DNA of 64,000 bases from Adiantum capillus-veneris (GCA_014529385.2 CM043958.1:141092234-141156233), one strand, 5' to 3'; shown: positions 23,317 to 34,884, numbered from the stretch's first letter. Made by a program: numbers and translations. The notes: a model not told the origin generated them from the sequence alone.

Positions 23317-25170
23317 TCAACCGATGCCCATTGGCTGGCTGTGATCGTGTGCATCTGGTTGTCCTGCTCCCATGTAAGTCCATACACCACCAGACGTATC
23401 GCACACGTACTGCAAGTATGTACGCAATACCTGCATATCTCCCTCGTGCACTATGCCATCATCAGTCAACAAACGACTGACAACCCCAACTGCAAATCCT
23501 CCCACTGCAGCTGCGATATCTGGTCTCAAGATCAACATCTCATACATGAGACCACCGAATGCCGATGCAATGCTAGCGGGCCCTGCTAGCTCTACGGAGC
23601 ATGCATCAACATATATATCCCTGGCAATAGGCATCTCTGACTGACAAGGCGTGTCAGCCACATGCATCTCTTGACTGTCCGCAAAAGACGGATCAACCTG
23701 CCGTGCAACCTTAGAGCAAACCAGCTGTTCTAGGTGTCTGCTGGAAGACATATCCTGCAAAACTATATCCCCATGCTCACTGTCGAGCATAGAAAGGAAT
23801 GACTGCATAATCACTGACATCTCAACCTCCTCTGCAATCATCCACTGCAAACATGACCACTCAATCTGTTGTGACTCACTAGAGCTCTCATGCTCTAACT
23901 CCGTATGCATAGACTCTTGCACAACGTCCTCCTGTCATGACTCACTAGAGCAAGACCGCTCTATCTGTCTATCTTGCATAGAAGTATCTCGCACAACTGA
24001 GTCTCTGCTTTGCTCAGTCACTAGCAAAGCATGCATGTCTGACTCTGTCACCTCTCTGTGTGACTGCTCAAGTCGTGCCCCAACTGTGTGCACAACGAGC
24101 TCACTACTCTGCACTCCATGCAAAGAACCCTGCAACCCATGAGCAAAAGAGACTATCCGGGTCTCTCGCTCTCTGCATGGTTGTAACAAGATTGATACTC
24201 GACCATCTCTCACCAGTACTACGTGCAATGGGTACCATGTGCCAACTCTAGCACCTCTCGCAATCACTAGCGAACCCAAATGCAACGCAAAAGATCGCTC
24301 AAGCAACGATACCTGACATCCACTATCCCGTAACCGTCTGACTGAGATCAAATCCCGTCTCATATCTGGCACATAACGCACATGACACAGGGTAAATCTC
24401 ATACCACTAGGCAAGGACAAACATACGTCTCTTGCACCCTCAATGTCATACACAACACCATCAGCCATGTGCACACAACCAAGTCTCCCACTAGAAAACG
24501 TGCTAAACCACTCACGATGCGACGTGACATGGAAAGTAGCATATGAATCTAGTAACCAATGTGAAGACGATGTGCAATCCGATATGCAATCCGTAGACAT
24601 AAGATCATCTCAAGACAAGCTAGATGTAAATGTGACATCGCCGTCACAAGCATACTCAGTAACCACCGTACTGATCTCACTAGCATCTGTCATGCCCAAA
24701 TCTGCATCACGCATCTGTCGCCTCCGTTGTCTCAAACGCCTGAAACATCGACGCCTAATGTGCCCTCTATGTCCACAATGCCAACATGTCAAGTCTCTAT
24801 GCCATCGAGACTTGCGTGTGGGAACAATCTCTCCCATGGACATAGAAGTGGGACTAGACTCCCCTGTAGACATGGATGTTGCGTACATAGCATGTAAACT
24901 CTGCCATAAAGCATGAGATGTAGTCTCCCTCGAGACTTGCCAGTAAACAGACTCAACTAGATGCAAATGAATCGTAGACATGGCTAACTCATCAAGATCC
25001 TGCCAATCATCATCACGCATAGACTTGGGCTTTGCCGATAAACAACGCAAGGGTTTATCCTGCCCCAAATCTATCAATGCAACAAGCATATGCTCCTTCC
25101 GAGCAACAAAATCTGCACCATCAAAATGTGTCAGACCATAACGCTGAAAGTCAAATGAAAAATCAGCCAT
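23317..25170 (-). pseudogene. Single-frame Gag-protease-RT-tail polyprotein of the compact element
   Basis: From the ATG at 25,170 (MADFSFDFQRYGLTHFDG) one frame runs to 23,317, broken only by two stop codons (24,610-24,612 and 23,935-23,937). It encodes about 617 codons. Gag includes DDDWQDLDELAMSTIHLHL and a CCHC knuckle CWHCGHRGHIRRRC. Protease is HWLLDSYATFHVTSHREWF; the catalytic D-S-G is D-S-Y, which should inactivate it. A linker rich in Glu and Ser follows. The last 100 residues (GGLMYEMLILRPDIAAAVGG, then VGVVSRLL) match the end of copia RT just before RNase H. Integrase and the RT core are absent, yet the frame across the gap is kept. It is related to the element at 34.7-45.8 kb, which has the matching blocks DEYDWQELDELARSTIML and SFHVTPHREWFSTY. 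Confidence 0.88.
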
Positions 25171-26562
25171 AATGCTCGCAAAAGAGCAACCAACAATGAG
25201 TAGCAAATGTAAACCAAATCAGCCCTAAACTGGCTCGAATCGCATCAACAAAAGTCTGCAAATATGGCTCAAAACCTGATGCAAAATTGCACCAATAACC
25301 GTGCAAAACCTTGCACAAAATCACAAGTCAATATGACTCAAATCCGGCTACCTAACTCGTAGCCACACAAGCATACAGCACAATATTCACTCCTGTGAGT
25401 GTGCCAAGATAATTGTACGCCTGTCAAACTGTGAGCTAATCACCAAGCCCACACTGTGCGGTATCGATGCATACACATGCACAAATCTCCCACCTGCAGA
25501 GAACATCGCACGCAAATGCTGAGTGCAACCCGCAATCTCTACCTAGATCGCATAAATGATGCACATAAAACTCCTGGGAAAATTTTGCCAGAGTTTCGAC
25601 GCACAATGGCTATCAACACAAAAAAAAACCATTGTCCTGCAAGCTCAATACAATGAGCAATCAATGCGCATCAAACTACACTCAACATACATGCATAAGC
25701 TCTGCAAACCTATGTCCAACAAATGCTCACAAAGAGTACCACAGGTGACCATACATGTCATCCACAACCAACCTCTGTACTTGCTCACAAGATCTACTGC
25801 TCACCACATAAGCATACGTAGAGCATTACCCGCTCAAAGACCATGTATGCAAGCCACTCAACTGCAACTGGCAACACCTGTGGGAGTACTAGACTCAACT
25901 TGTACCTGGGAGTCAAACTCGATCTTGAAACACCCGCAAATGTGTCTGCTACTTGCAGTGTGCATGGGTAATCTGTCTGCAGCAAAGAAAACAACAGAGC
26001 CCAAAACTGTCCTGAAAAAAAGTCTCTGTGTTTTTAATTTCAGACCCACTTGCACTCCAAATCAGAAAATGATTCCTTCTACAAAGTCGTAGAGCTTAAA
26101 GCCAGCTCCGTTTTGAACCAAAAAAATTGAAATCAAAGCTTTGTAGCTCAAGTTATGAGCAAAACAGTAGACTGTTGTCAAACTGCCAAAAACTAAACGA
26201 CTTTCTTCTGTGCTTCTTTGAGCTCATAGAAAGGCTCAAACTCACTTCCCACCTTGATGTGTGAGCTGAATGTATCAATCTCACAATGCTTCCATGTCTA
26301 TGGAATCTCCAAGCTCCAATCTGTCGTCGATGTAGCCGTTGCAAAGCTTGCCGAGAAGAGGAAAGATGTTGTACACAGTGGGCTGATCTGTAGAGGAACT
26401 GTGGACTGATCTCTGAGCACTAGGAAGCTCCTAAGAGCTCTCTTTCAAGCCTCTGTATGGCTGTCCACAAGCCTCTTCTATTTCTTTGCTCAGATATGTG
26501 ACCTCTCCGCCATATCCGACGAGTTCATCGCGAAGCCGTCCATCTACGCTCTCACACCTATC

Positions 26563-26574
26563 GCTCTGATACCA
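26563..26574 (-). other. Primer-binding site (initiator Met tRNA type) of the compact element
   Basis: The minus strand reads TGGTATCAGAGC, 2 bp from the LTR end at 26,577. Confidence 0.92.
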
Positions 26575-26576
26575 AT

Positions 26577-26766
26577 TGAAGGGGATCGGGGAGCACCACA
26601 GACGGAGAGTGAGAGAGAGAAGGAGACACACGACAGACAGATATGGGTGGGGAGACTCAATGTGTGAGCAACCCCCTATACACTTATGCTATGTATAAGG
26701 TATACAAGTCAGTGGGCGCCCAGACTCTGGGCGGCCGGGCAAGACACAGGCGCCTATACCCCAACA
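26577..26766 (-). repeat. 5' LTR of compact copia-like element
   Basis: It is the partner of the LTR at 23,048-23,237, with the same length and termini. It is followed by the target duplication AGAAT. Confidence 0.94.
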
Positions 26767-26771
26767 AGAAT

Positions 26772-28472
26772 AAAGACATGTGCTTATGGATCTATCTCAG
26801 CATGGACCAAAGTCAATGGGTCCAAATGGGAGATGGTCTGTCAAAGAGCAATGCTAGCTAATGGAGCCTAAAAGACCTTAGGGTTATCTTCATTAAAGAC
26901 CTCCAAAGATTAGTGTTGAAAGACCTTGGACCTAGGACCTTAGGTTAAGCCAGGTTCATGTTTTAGGTGTTAATAATTAAGGTGCTTTTTGACATGCTTG
27001 ATAGCTAAGGTCCTTATTCAAGCTGACCCTGTGCTTGAGGTGTCCAAGTCCAAGTCAAATCTGATCCCTACAAGGAGGGGGGCGAGCCTACAAGCTAGGG
27101 GCATGAGAGAGAGAGAGAACTCATGCTCATGCTAAGCCTGTACCTACTGACTAAGGTTCTTGAGAATCTTCCCATGCTTGGAGGGTATGGTGCTTGAGGG
27201 GCTTGAGTCAAAGAGGTGCCTACAAAGGAGGGGATGAGCCCCAAAGCTAGGGATATGTTTGACTTAACCTCCACTCATCCAAAGGGCACCCCTTCCTCAA
27301 GGGGCACAAGGACACCCGTCAGGTGAACCCTATGTGTACCTTAGCCACATGGGGTGCTTGAATCCTATTGGCTAGGCTAAAGAGGGGTCCAATGAGCATT
27401 TAGAATAATTAATTAATTGTTTAAATCAATTATCAAGGCCTCCCTCTCAAAGGGGAAAGGAGGACACTTGTCCAAATTCTACCATGGTTGCTTGATATGC
27501 AGTATGCATGTGATTGGCTAGGATTGTAGGGGTCCAATCAAATGCAAACATGAGCTACAAGGAGGGGTCGACCAAAGCAAGTTGGGGGTGTGCTTGGGGG
27601 GGTATACTCTCTCTGACACACTCACATGCTCGTTCTCACATAGTGAAAGTGCAAGAAGTCCATCTCCTTCTCCAAGCTTGTTGAAAAGTTGAAAGAATAC
27701 GCCAACACTCTTGGCTATGGAATGCAAATCTAACCAAGAGCCATGCTTCAATGCTTAAGCTTACCATCTTCTCCATCTTCATTACTATGCTATTATGCTA
27801 TGCTAACCAAGAAGAGATGATAAGTGAGGAGCTATCTCTTTCTGGTTTGTTACTTCTTCTTCCTCTTCCCTGCCCTCATTCCCCGCTAGCTCTCTCCACC
27901 TTCGAAGGTATTTGATGCCTTGGGACTGAGGCCGTGGATTCTTAATGCTTTTACAAAGGTTATGTTACGTTTGTGATACATGAAGTTTTTCATCTTTATT
28001 GCATCACCAAGGTCTCAAGGAACCCAAAGATTATATTTTATCACGTCTCTCTTTATGGGAGAATCTATCATACAAAAGCCTATTGGAGGGGGGACCGGCT
28101 CCACATAAATCCGATCCTCAATTGTTGTCAAGTTCTCTAATTATCTCTCTTGCAAAAGTATTGTTCATGCCAAGTTAATTAAATATAATGGTTATGTTGC
28201 TACCACTAATTAAGTTCACCTTCTATGTTCTCAAAGTAGTCCCATAAAAATGCTCACTATAGTTCTCTTAATTCTGCTATTCTCAATGTTCTTAGACTTA
28301 TCTTCACTTATCATTATTTGACTGCTAAATGAAAACATCCCAAATTTACTTGCATTCCATGAATTAAATTGAACTATTTTAATTAGGTAATGATTTAATT
28401 CATGAAATTTTTTAGATTATTGATGTCATTCCTTTTATTCTCTCATAAATTCATCATAATCATACAACGCTT
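26772..28472. other. Non-coding stretch, probably the rest of the gypsy LTR and unassigned DNA
   Basis: No gene is seen. The segment has loosely repeated phrases (CTACAAGGAGGGG near 27,070 and CTACAAAGGAGGGG near 27,220, each followed by GAGCC and AAGCTAGGG). It would be the continuation of whatever was interrupted at 23,047. Confidence 0.45.
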
Positions 28473-29789
28473 TTTAACACTAGAATGGTAACTTAATAGG
28501 ACATAAAAGTGTCCTTTCAAGGTTTTGGGAAAAAATTCCAAAACCATAGTAGATCCACTCATTTTGAAAAATCCTTTCATGAGCTTACAGTTCAATAACT
28601 ACTACATATGGAAAAAATGAGAACTTGTAATTTTTCTCATCCCTTGGTCACTACAAGCCCAAAACAGCAATTTCTTACGGTTGATTGCATATAAATAAGA
28701 GTGGAGATTTTTGTAGGACATGAGATAAAATGCCCCGTTAACTTCAATGGGTTGGTGACCAAAACATATGGTTGCTTTTACCTCACTAATTTTTTTTTGG
28801 GCAAAAAAAATAGATACAAAAAAGTTGCATTTTTGCCATTTTGCGGACCTATCTCAAAGTTTCTATAGTCACACTCAATACAGATACTATATACATGTTT
28901 TCTTAGTTCCCTTTGGGCCTCTAGATTCAAAAGGAGCCATGGAGCATGTCAAAAGGATAATGGATCTCTTACAATTGGAACCTTGGGGGCAATGATAAAG
29001 TGCTAAATACAGCAAACATGAAAAAACTGGGTTTAGCATTATGACCGCTAGAAACCCATAGAAACACTCAATATCTAGCCAAGTTTGTAGTCTATGATTA
29101 GATATGGTCACTACCTACAAAATACACACAATTGGCCTAAGAAACTAGCAATATTGAGAAAGTTATACTTGCTACTCTAAAATGTATCGTATTCTTCAGC
29201 AAAATCAGAAAACTCAACCATCATCATATACTATGTTATATAGCATATTAGGTCCCCCAAAACTCAAGGAAGATTAACTTTATGTTATACATTACACTTA
29301 CACAATCAAAATTGAATTTGGATATCAAGAAAGCCACCAAAAAAATCATAAAAGTGCTAATTTTGGCTAAAAAAAGGATTATGCAATTCTTGTAAATTGG
29401 TCATAACTTTCAATTTTAACACTTAGTTCTCCCTACAAGCATCAAAACATGTTGAGAACTATGAAGGCCTAACCTCTAGCCATCTAAACCTCACAAACAT
29501 GAAGTTTAGAATGGTATAGTTACCAAAAATTGAAAAAAAGCCAAAAACAGGACCCGTTTTTTCACACAGTTTAGGTTCAAAAATGTTGTGCAAGAGTAAG
29601 GTTAATGGTGAGATCGATACTCAAAAAGAAATGCTAAGTTTTTTTCAGCTCACAAGGCAACTTTGTGGATATATAGCACCTAGAAATTCATTTTCATACT
29701 CTTCAAATAATTCAAGCAAAATGGTCACTTAACAGGACACAAAAGTGTCCAAGGACATAAAAGTGTCCTGTTACCATTCTAGTGTTAAA
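28473..29789. mobile_element. Non-coding element with terminal inverted repeats (about 1.3 kb)
   Basis: The left end TTTAACACTAGAATGGTAAC is matched by its reverse complement GTTACCATTCTAGTGTTAAA at the right end (about 29,770-29,789). Just inside, both ends carry GGACATAAAAGTGTCC, itself a near-palindrome, with one further related copy at about 29,734. The interior has no credible coding sequence. The ends start CACTAG once TAA is set aside, but the target duplication is ambiguous because the flanks are palindromic (TTAA). The best reading is a non-autonomous DNA transposon of uncertain superfamily. Confidence 0.8.
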
Positions 29790-29907
29790 TTAAACGCCAA
29801 ACACCATTATACCATGTTACCAAACCATTACCATTATTGCATCACAAAACCTCCTTACTAAGATACTATCAACTCTCTTGTCGACATCAGCCAGCTACAA
29901 ATTTAAT

Positions 29908-30120
29908 GTTCATCTTTTAGAATTGTTTTCTCTACCATTTCTTGATTTAATTCATGAGTGTTTGTTAATCAAATTGAATCGTTCATATTACTTATAGTCA
30001 ATTACTTGCTCATCAATGTTCATCTCTTACAAATTGTTTTCTCTACCATTTCTCGATTTAATTCATGAGTGTTTGTTAATTAAATTGAATCGTTCATATT
30101 ACTTATAGTCAATTACTTGA
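29908..30120. repeat. Tandem duplication, 110-bp unit, two copies
   Basis: GTTCATCT... at 29,908-30,017 is repeated at 30,018-30,120 with few changes. It includes the shared block ATTCATGAGTGTTTGTTAAT. Confidence 0.9.
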
Positions 30121-30768
30121 TGAACCGTTAACACTACTAAACCATATTTCCCAAGTAATTAACACATGAGGGATATGATGGTCTTTCTGCAAATTGGTTT
30201 ATTCCTTGAGCACTTCAACCGAGATCAAACGAAAGAATGGCACTTGAAAGACGGTGTTTCGAGATGCTAAATAGTAGTATCGGCATTATGCTAATACCGA
30301 TGAGATCCTTCTCCATTGTATTCCTCAACATGAGTAGGAGGTTATGCTCACTGAAACACATGACAAGATTGGTGCATGACATTTTATTCAAAAATGCAAG
30401 TTTACATCTAAAGATATGTGATCCTTGTGAGAGGTTATGACAAATAGCCAAAAAGGGCAGGATGAGGCACAAACTGAATCTCCCACTTAGTTCATTTGCA
30501 AAATGGGGCTATGCAAGTTTGACAAGCAAGTTCATTAATCAATACCAACCCATCTAGTCGAGGTACAATTGAAATTTGACAGATGTCGTTGGGTATTGAA
30601 CCAGGGTCTATACGCCTCCCACACCCACCTTGACCCAAGGCTCAAGAAAAGGTAGGTTCGCTTTATCCAAAACCTACACAAATCAAAATATGACCGGCTC
30701 AAATTTCAAGATTTTTAGTTGAAAAGTTCAACTTTATATAGAATTTTCCTTCTCAAGTCCAAAGGAAC

Positions 30769-30895
30769 TAGTTTGGTTGGTTGAGCACTCGATCGCCATG
30801 ACTCGGGTCATGGGTTCGAGTGCTACCAAGCGACTTGGGTAGGGCTCACAGACGTTTGTATCACTTCGCACGGCATATGTGCGATTTGCTATAAA
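30769..30895 (+). mobile_element. tRNA-derived SINE-like element, copy 1, upstream of SBPase
   Basis: A pol III A-box-like sequence (TAGTTTGGTTGG, 30,769) is followed at a tRNA-like distance by a B-box-like GGGTTCGAGTGC (30,812). The element ends in an AT-rich tail (AAATAAATAAATT). A second copy in the opposite orientation lies at 33,491-33,549 and shares CCAAAGGAxCTAGxTTGG and TTGGTTGAGCACTC. Two copies and pol III boxes support a SINE; its exact ends are not defined. Confidence 0.65.
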
Positions 30896-30997
30896 TAAAT
30901 AAATTAAAAAATCCTTCTCAAATATGGGTCCCAAGGCTGCCTTAACCCCTAGGTTACTAGGTTACGTTGCGTAATAATCCTCTTGGAATGGGAGGGT

Positions 30998-31007
30998 GCC
31001 ACGTGGC
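30998..31007. promoter_or_regulatory. Perfect palindromic G-box upstream of SBPase
   Basis: GCCACGTGGC lies 172 bp before the SBPase ATG. G-boxes of this form bind bZIP and bHLH factors such as HY5 and PIFs in light-regulated plant genes, which fits a Calvin-cycle gene. No clear TATA box is seen between it and the ATG. Confidence 0.7.
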
Positions 31008-31178
31008 GATAGAAATTGCTATCTGCTCCTCTCAATTCTCTTGGCTCAGAAGTGTCACCTTCCCTCTGGTGCTAGCTCACTTCTCCCTAGCCACAGTTGT
31101 ACACACGCTCGACAGACCGCTCTCGCTGCTTCTACACAAGGTCGAGAGTGAAGAAGGAGAGCGAGAGGAGCTGCAAGA

Positions 31179-33229
31179 ATGGCGGCCGCCTCGTCAGCTA
31201 GCACAACAGTCGCCCCCCCCTCGACTTGCACCTCGCGGAATGTTACCTCCCAGCTTGGTAGCCCTGCGTGCTCGCTGCGCATGCTCTCCTCCAGAGCCAC
31301 CAATGTAAGGCGAAAAAAAACGGTACACACATACACCCCCCTTTAGTTTCTTGATCTTTGCTAATTTGCGTCCATGGGCACTCCTTGATGCAGCTCAGAT
31401 CATCTTGCACTCTGCTGGGCCAGCGTCTAGAGAGCTCAATTGTCTCCAGGAAAGCCCAATCCACTTCGAGTTCTGTCAATGGCGCTCGCGCTGAGCTTGG
31501 AGACACGCTGGTATGTCTTACGGCGTATGCAACGCATCCATTAGTGCGCGCGCGCTCACCAGATGTATAATCAAATCTCAGCTTCTTTCCTTAGTTTAGC
31601 TTCACTATCTGATACAAGTTGCAAGGACATTGTAGGAGGAGTTTCTTGCCAAGACCTCAAAGAACAAAGAGCTCTCAAGGTTGATGGTAGCCATGGGCGA
31701 GGCCCTCCGCACCATTGCCTTCAAAGTTCGCACAGCTTCATGCGGTGCAACTGCGTGCATCAACACCTTCGGTGATGAGCAGCTGGCTGTGGATCTTCTT
31801 GCCAATAAGCTCCTCTTCGAGGTATGCTTAAATCTCAAGATTAAAAGTCAGTAGAAGCTTACTTGAGATTTTGGTACACTTGCTAGATGTGTCTCCATTA
31901 TGATGCCAATGGCATGTGCTACTTTTTGTGAAAGCATGCGCATATTTCTAGACCTTTCTAGAGGGCACCGCGTATATGTAGAAGTGCTTAACGTGTGCAC
32001 GGGCGATTTTTGCGTATTTTGGTTTGAGGACTTTACATTTGAGGCCTTGATTACACAGGCTTTGCAGTATTCTCATGTCTGCAAATGGGCTTGCTCTGAG
32101 GAGGACCCAACACCCCTTGACATGGGTGGAGGTATGCGACTAGCATTTATTTAAACCTATCAAGAATGGTTGCCTTGCAACTTGGCGAGGGTTCTGATCT
32201 TGGGAGCTTTGTGATCTTCAGAGGGTTTTAGCGTCGCCTTCGATCCTTTGGACGGTTCAAGCATTGTTGACACAAACTTTACAGTGGGGACCATATTTGG
32301 TGTTTGGCCAGGTGATAAGTTAACAGGCATTACAGGGAGGGACCAGGCTGCAGCTGCCATGGGTATCTACGGACCCCGCACTACGTATGTCCTTGCTTTG
32401 GCTGATGTCCCTGGAACTCATGAATTCTTGCTCATGGATGATGGTATGACATGTGTAGTCACCAGTGAGGTCACCCGCTTCCTGCACCACAGCATGTTAC
32501 CTACTCATGCCTGTTATTCATTTTACAGGAAAGTGGCAACATGTCAAGGAAACCACAGAGATTGGAGAGGGCAAGCTTTTCTCTCCGGGTAACTTGAGAG
32601 CGACATTCGACAACCCAGAGTATGAAAAGGTAGGAAGGATGAGGATAAGTGTTTCCAGAGCGCTGCTTGATGCGAGTACTCGAGAGGGGGCATTGGGGCT
32701 TTTTAGTTTATCGATGTGTAAGCGCTCATTCTATGCTCTTCTTGCAGCTTATCAACTACTATGTAGGTGAGAAATACACTCTAAGGTACACAGGAGGCAT
32801 GGTTCCTGATGTAAATCAGGTATTGTCATCCAGAGAAAATGGATTGTTTTCTGCCCATGCATTGAAGCTAGAGGATTTATGACTTAAATACCTGGATGGC
32901 AGGTTGTGCTTGTTAGTGTATATGTATGTTAATGTAGTTGTGGTGAGCAGATCCTAGTGAAGGAGAAGGGGATCTTTACAAATGTATCATCGCCAAGCAC
33001 GAAGGCGAAGCTGCGGCTGTTGTTCGAGGTGGCACCATTGGGGCTCTTAATAGAAAAGGCAGGTGGATACAGCAGTGATGGGAAGCAGAGTGTCCTGGAC
33101 AAGGTGGTTGTGGGCACTGATGACCGCACACAAGTAGCGTATGGCTCCAAGAATGAGATCATTCGCTTTGAAGAGACTCTATATGGATCATCTCGCCTCT
33201 CGTCTGTCCTGAGTGCAGCCAGTGCGTAA
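31179..33229 (+). CDS. SBPase: Sedoheptulose-1,7-bisphosphatase, chloroplast (8 exons)
   Basis: It hydrolyses sedoheptulose-1,7-bisphosphate to sedoheptulose-7-phosphate plus phosphate in the regeneration phase of the Calvin cycle, in the chloroplast stroma. Exons: 31,179-31,304; 31,394-31,510; 31,636-31,821; 32,059-32,131; 32,222-32,443; 32,529-32,629; 32,748-32,819; 32,951-33,229. All introns are GT-AG, 85-240 bp, and the frame closes at TAA, giving 391 residues, close to the usual length in plants. Residues 1 to about 75 are Ser/Thr-rich and fit a transit peptide. The redox pair is Cys117 and Cys122 ([11 protein letters not shown]), the thioredoxin-regulated CxxxxC of the family. The metal and substrate motif [16 protein letters not shown] starts at Asp175; [19 protein letters not shown] and the [18 protein letters not shown] tail follow. 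FBPase is excluded by the overall match to SBPase ([25 protein letters not shown]). No stops or frameshifts are seen, so it is likely functional. Confidence 0.96.
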
Positions 33230-33371
33230 GCTAAAGGCATCGATTTTTTTTGTTCTTTCTCAACATGTCTTTCACCTCCTGTGCTGTTGTCCTGTTGCTC
33301 CCTACTTGAGAATCTCAAGAAGATTGAGCTTGTAACACTGAGCCTGTAACATTGTATACCTTAAACAAATT

Positions 33372-33407
<36 letters not shown>

Positions 33408-34677
33408 GAGGAGACATGGGCATTGTGAAAAATCTGGTTTTCCTTGTATGTACTAAGTTAGGTATCTTTTTTAGTTCCAATTGCAAACATGACCCACGAC
33501 CTCGGTCGCCGTTGAGTGCTCAACCAACCAAGCTAGCTCCTTTGGACCCAAAAAAAAAAAAAGAGGACAAAAAAAAAAAAAGAGTATCTAATCAAAGAGG
33601 AGTCATTTTTAAGGCTCTTGCTGGAGATGCGCATATGCTCAACTGATTTAAGTACCTTTACAGGTAATTCAAAAGCTCTTTCCACCATTTAGTGGCCTGC
33701 TCAAGGCTATGTCCAGAGGACACTCCCAATTTAAGGAAAGACAATGCCACATAATGAGTGGTTCGATTCTGAGTCAAATGGTGTGTATTCGATCCCGCTC
33801 ACGATACCTCTATACCTCTTTGGGACCATTGATCCCACCTCGGATGTGGGGTGTCAATCAACCATAAGGATACACTTTGGGCTAGCCCAAAATCATGTTC
33901 TTGAATATGAGATAGCTCTTTGATAGGCTTTGCACCAACATGTTGAGAAAGTTGCACTATACTTTTATGCTAAGGTTAGCCAGATACACATCAAAAGTGC
34001 CTTGCCGATCCGACAGAGAAGCTTTGCATAGCGTACTCAACTTTATTCAAAAATCACCTAAGAGCCCCTAGTGCAATGTAAAAACTGCACAAAATTCTCT
34101 CTCATGCTCTAAAAGCCCTCTACATGGTCACATTGATCTTGCACCATTTTTAATGGGCGGCTTTTATTTGGTAGTGTCTAATTGGCGTCCAACATCACGC
34201 ACGAATAATGTCAGCCACATTTTTCCATTTAAGGCTTGCGTACTATGAATGCTCTATAAAAACTGGGTTTGCATCGTAGTTTTGCAAGGGTTGGAATGCC
34301 TGCGTTCAGCTTGGTTGTGTTGTATGCAGTCAATAGGGCCGCTTTCAACACCTCTTGGGGAGCTTCTAGTCCCCCCTAATACCAAGTGCGGAGCAGGTGG
34401 AATGGACATCTAAGTTCCGGGAGCCCCTATGAATTAGTAAAATTAGTGAATTTAAGGTTTACAATTTTTTTCTCTGCCCTTAACATTTCTAAAAGAAAAG
34501 GTGGCACAATTTATTCTTTCTTTACTTATTGAGTTCACTTTAGTTTCCCTTGTTGTAGTCCATCTGAGGAGCACCAAAAGAGTAGTTAATTTTCATTGGT
34601 TAGCCTTCCAAGAGCAATGTTAATATTCACAAAAAAGTGTGTATTAAGGGCATTTCTGAAATTTAGGATCTCCTAAA
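33230..34677. other. SBPase 3' flank and non-coding DNA, with a (CT)n tract
   Basis: After the TAA there is a T-rich stretch, then (CT)n at about 33,374-33,405, then the inverted SINE copy. No canonical AATAAA was found before 33,370. From 33,650 to 34,677 I see no gene or clear element. The right edge is the target site of the copia element. Confidence 0.6.
33491..33549 (-). mobile_element. tRNA-derived SINE-like element, copy 2, downstream of SBPase
   Basis: The minus strand reads GGTCCAAAGGAGCTAGCTTG, then GTTGGTTGAGCACTC, matching the head of the copy at 30,769. A-rich runs adjoin it on the plus strand (33,550-33,582). The B box is less conserved in this copy. Confidence 0.6.
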
Positions 34678-34682
34678 TTTGC

Positions 34683-34884
34683 TGAAGAGCGCGTGCGAGA
34701 GCGTGTGTGTGTGTGCAGCAATGGAGAAGAGAGGAGACACAGGTTTGGGTGGATTCCAAACACAATAGTGTTAGGGTGATGAGTCCTTATTCTTTTATGT
34801 AGAATGAATGGTAAGTGTTAGTTCCCAGTAGTCTTCGACCGCCCAACACTTAAGCGCAGCACATTGGGGTTTACCACTCCAACA
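34683..34884 (-). repeat. 3' LTR of large copia element
   Basis: It matches the LTR at 45,539-45,812 apart from scattered changes and a much shorter GT tract. It is followed on the plus strand by ACCTCCCACTTAAAGG, the complement of the purine tract, which is also present beside the compact element at 23,238. Confidence 0.93.

Larger units (their letters stand above)
23048..26766 (-). mobile_element. Compact copia-like LTR element with Gag and protease only; non-autonomous
   Basis: The element is bounded by two 190-bp LTRs (23,048-23,237 and 26,577-26,766) and a perfect 5-bp target duplication AGAAT (23,043-23,047 and 26,767-26,771). The primer-binding site is at 26,563-26,574 and a purine tract (minus-strand GGGAGGT) abuts the left LTR. 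The internal part is about 3.3 kb and has no integrase and no RT active site. Nine differences between the LTRs can be counted by eye. Confidence 0.95.

Noticed and set aside
30215-30472. Minus-strand frame of 85 codons with Leu/Ser-rich product
   Set aside because: There is no family resemblance, an equally long frame overlaps on the other strand, and no splice or promoter context supports it.
31055-31506. Minus-strand frames opposite SBPase exons 1-2
   Set aside because: They are shadows of the real exons. The plus-strand reading matches SBPase end to end.
32929-33318. Minus-strand frame of 129 codons
   Set aside because: It is the antisense of SBPase exon 8.
33740-33850. GGTTCGATTCT and ATTCGATCCC resembling B boxes
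   Set aside because: They are two isolated B-box-like words without an A box or tail.
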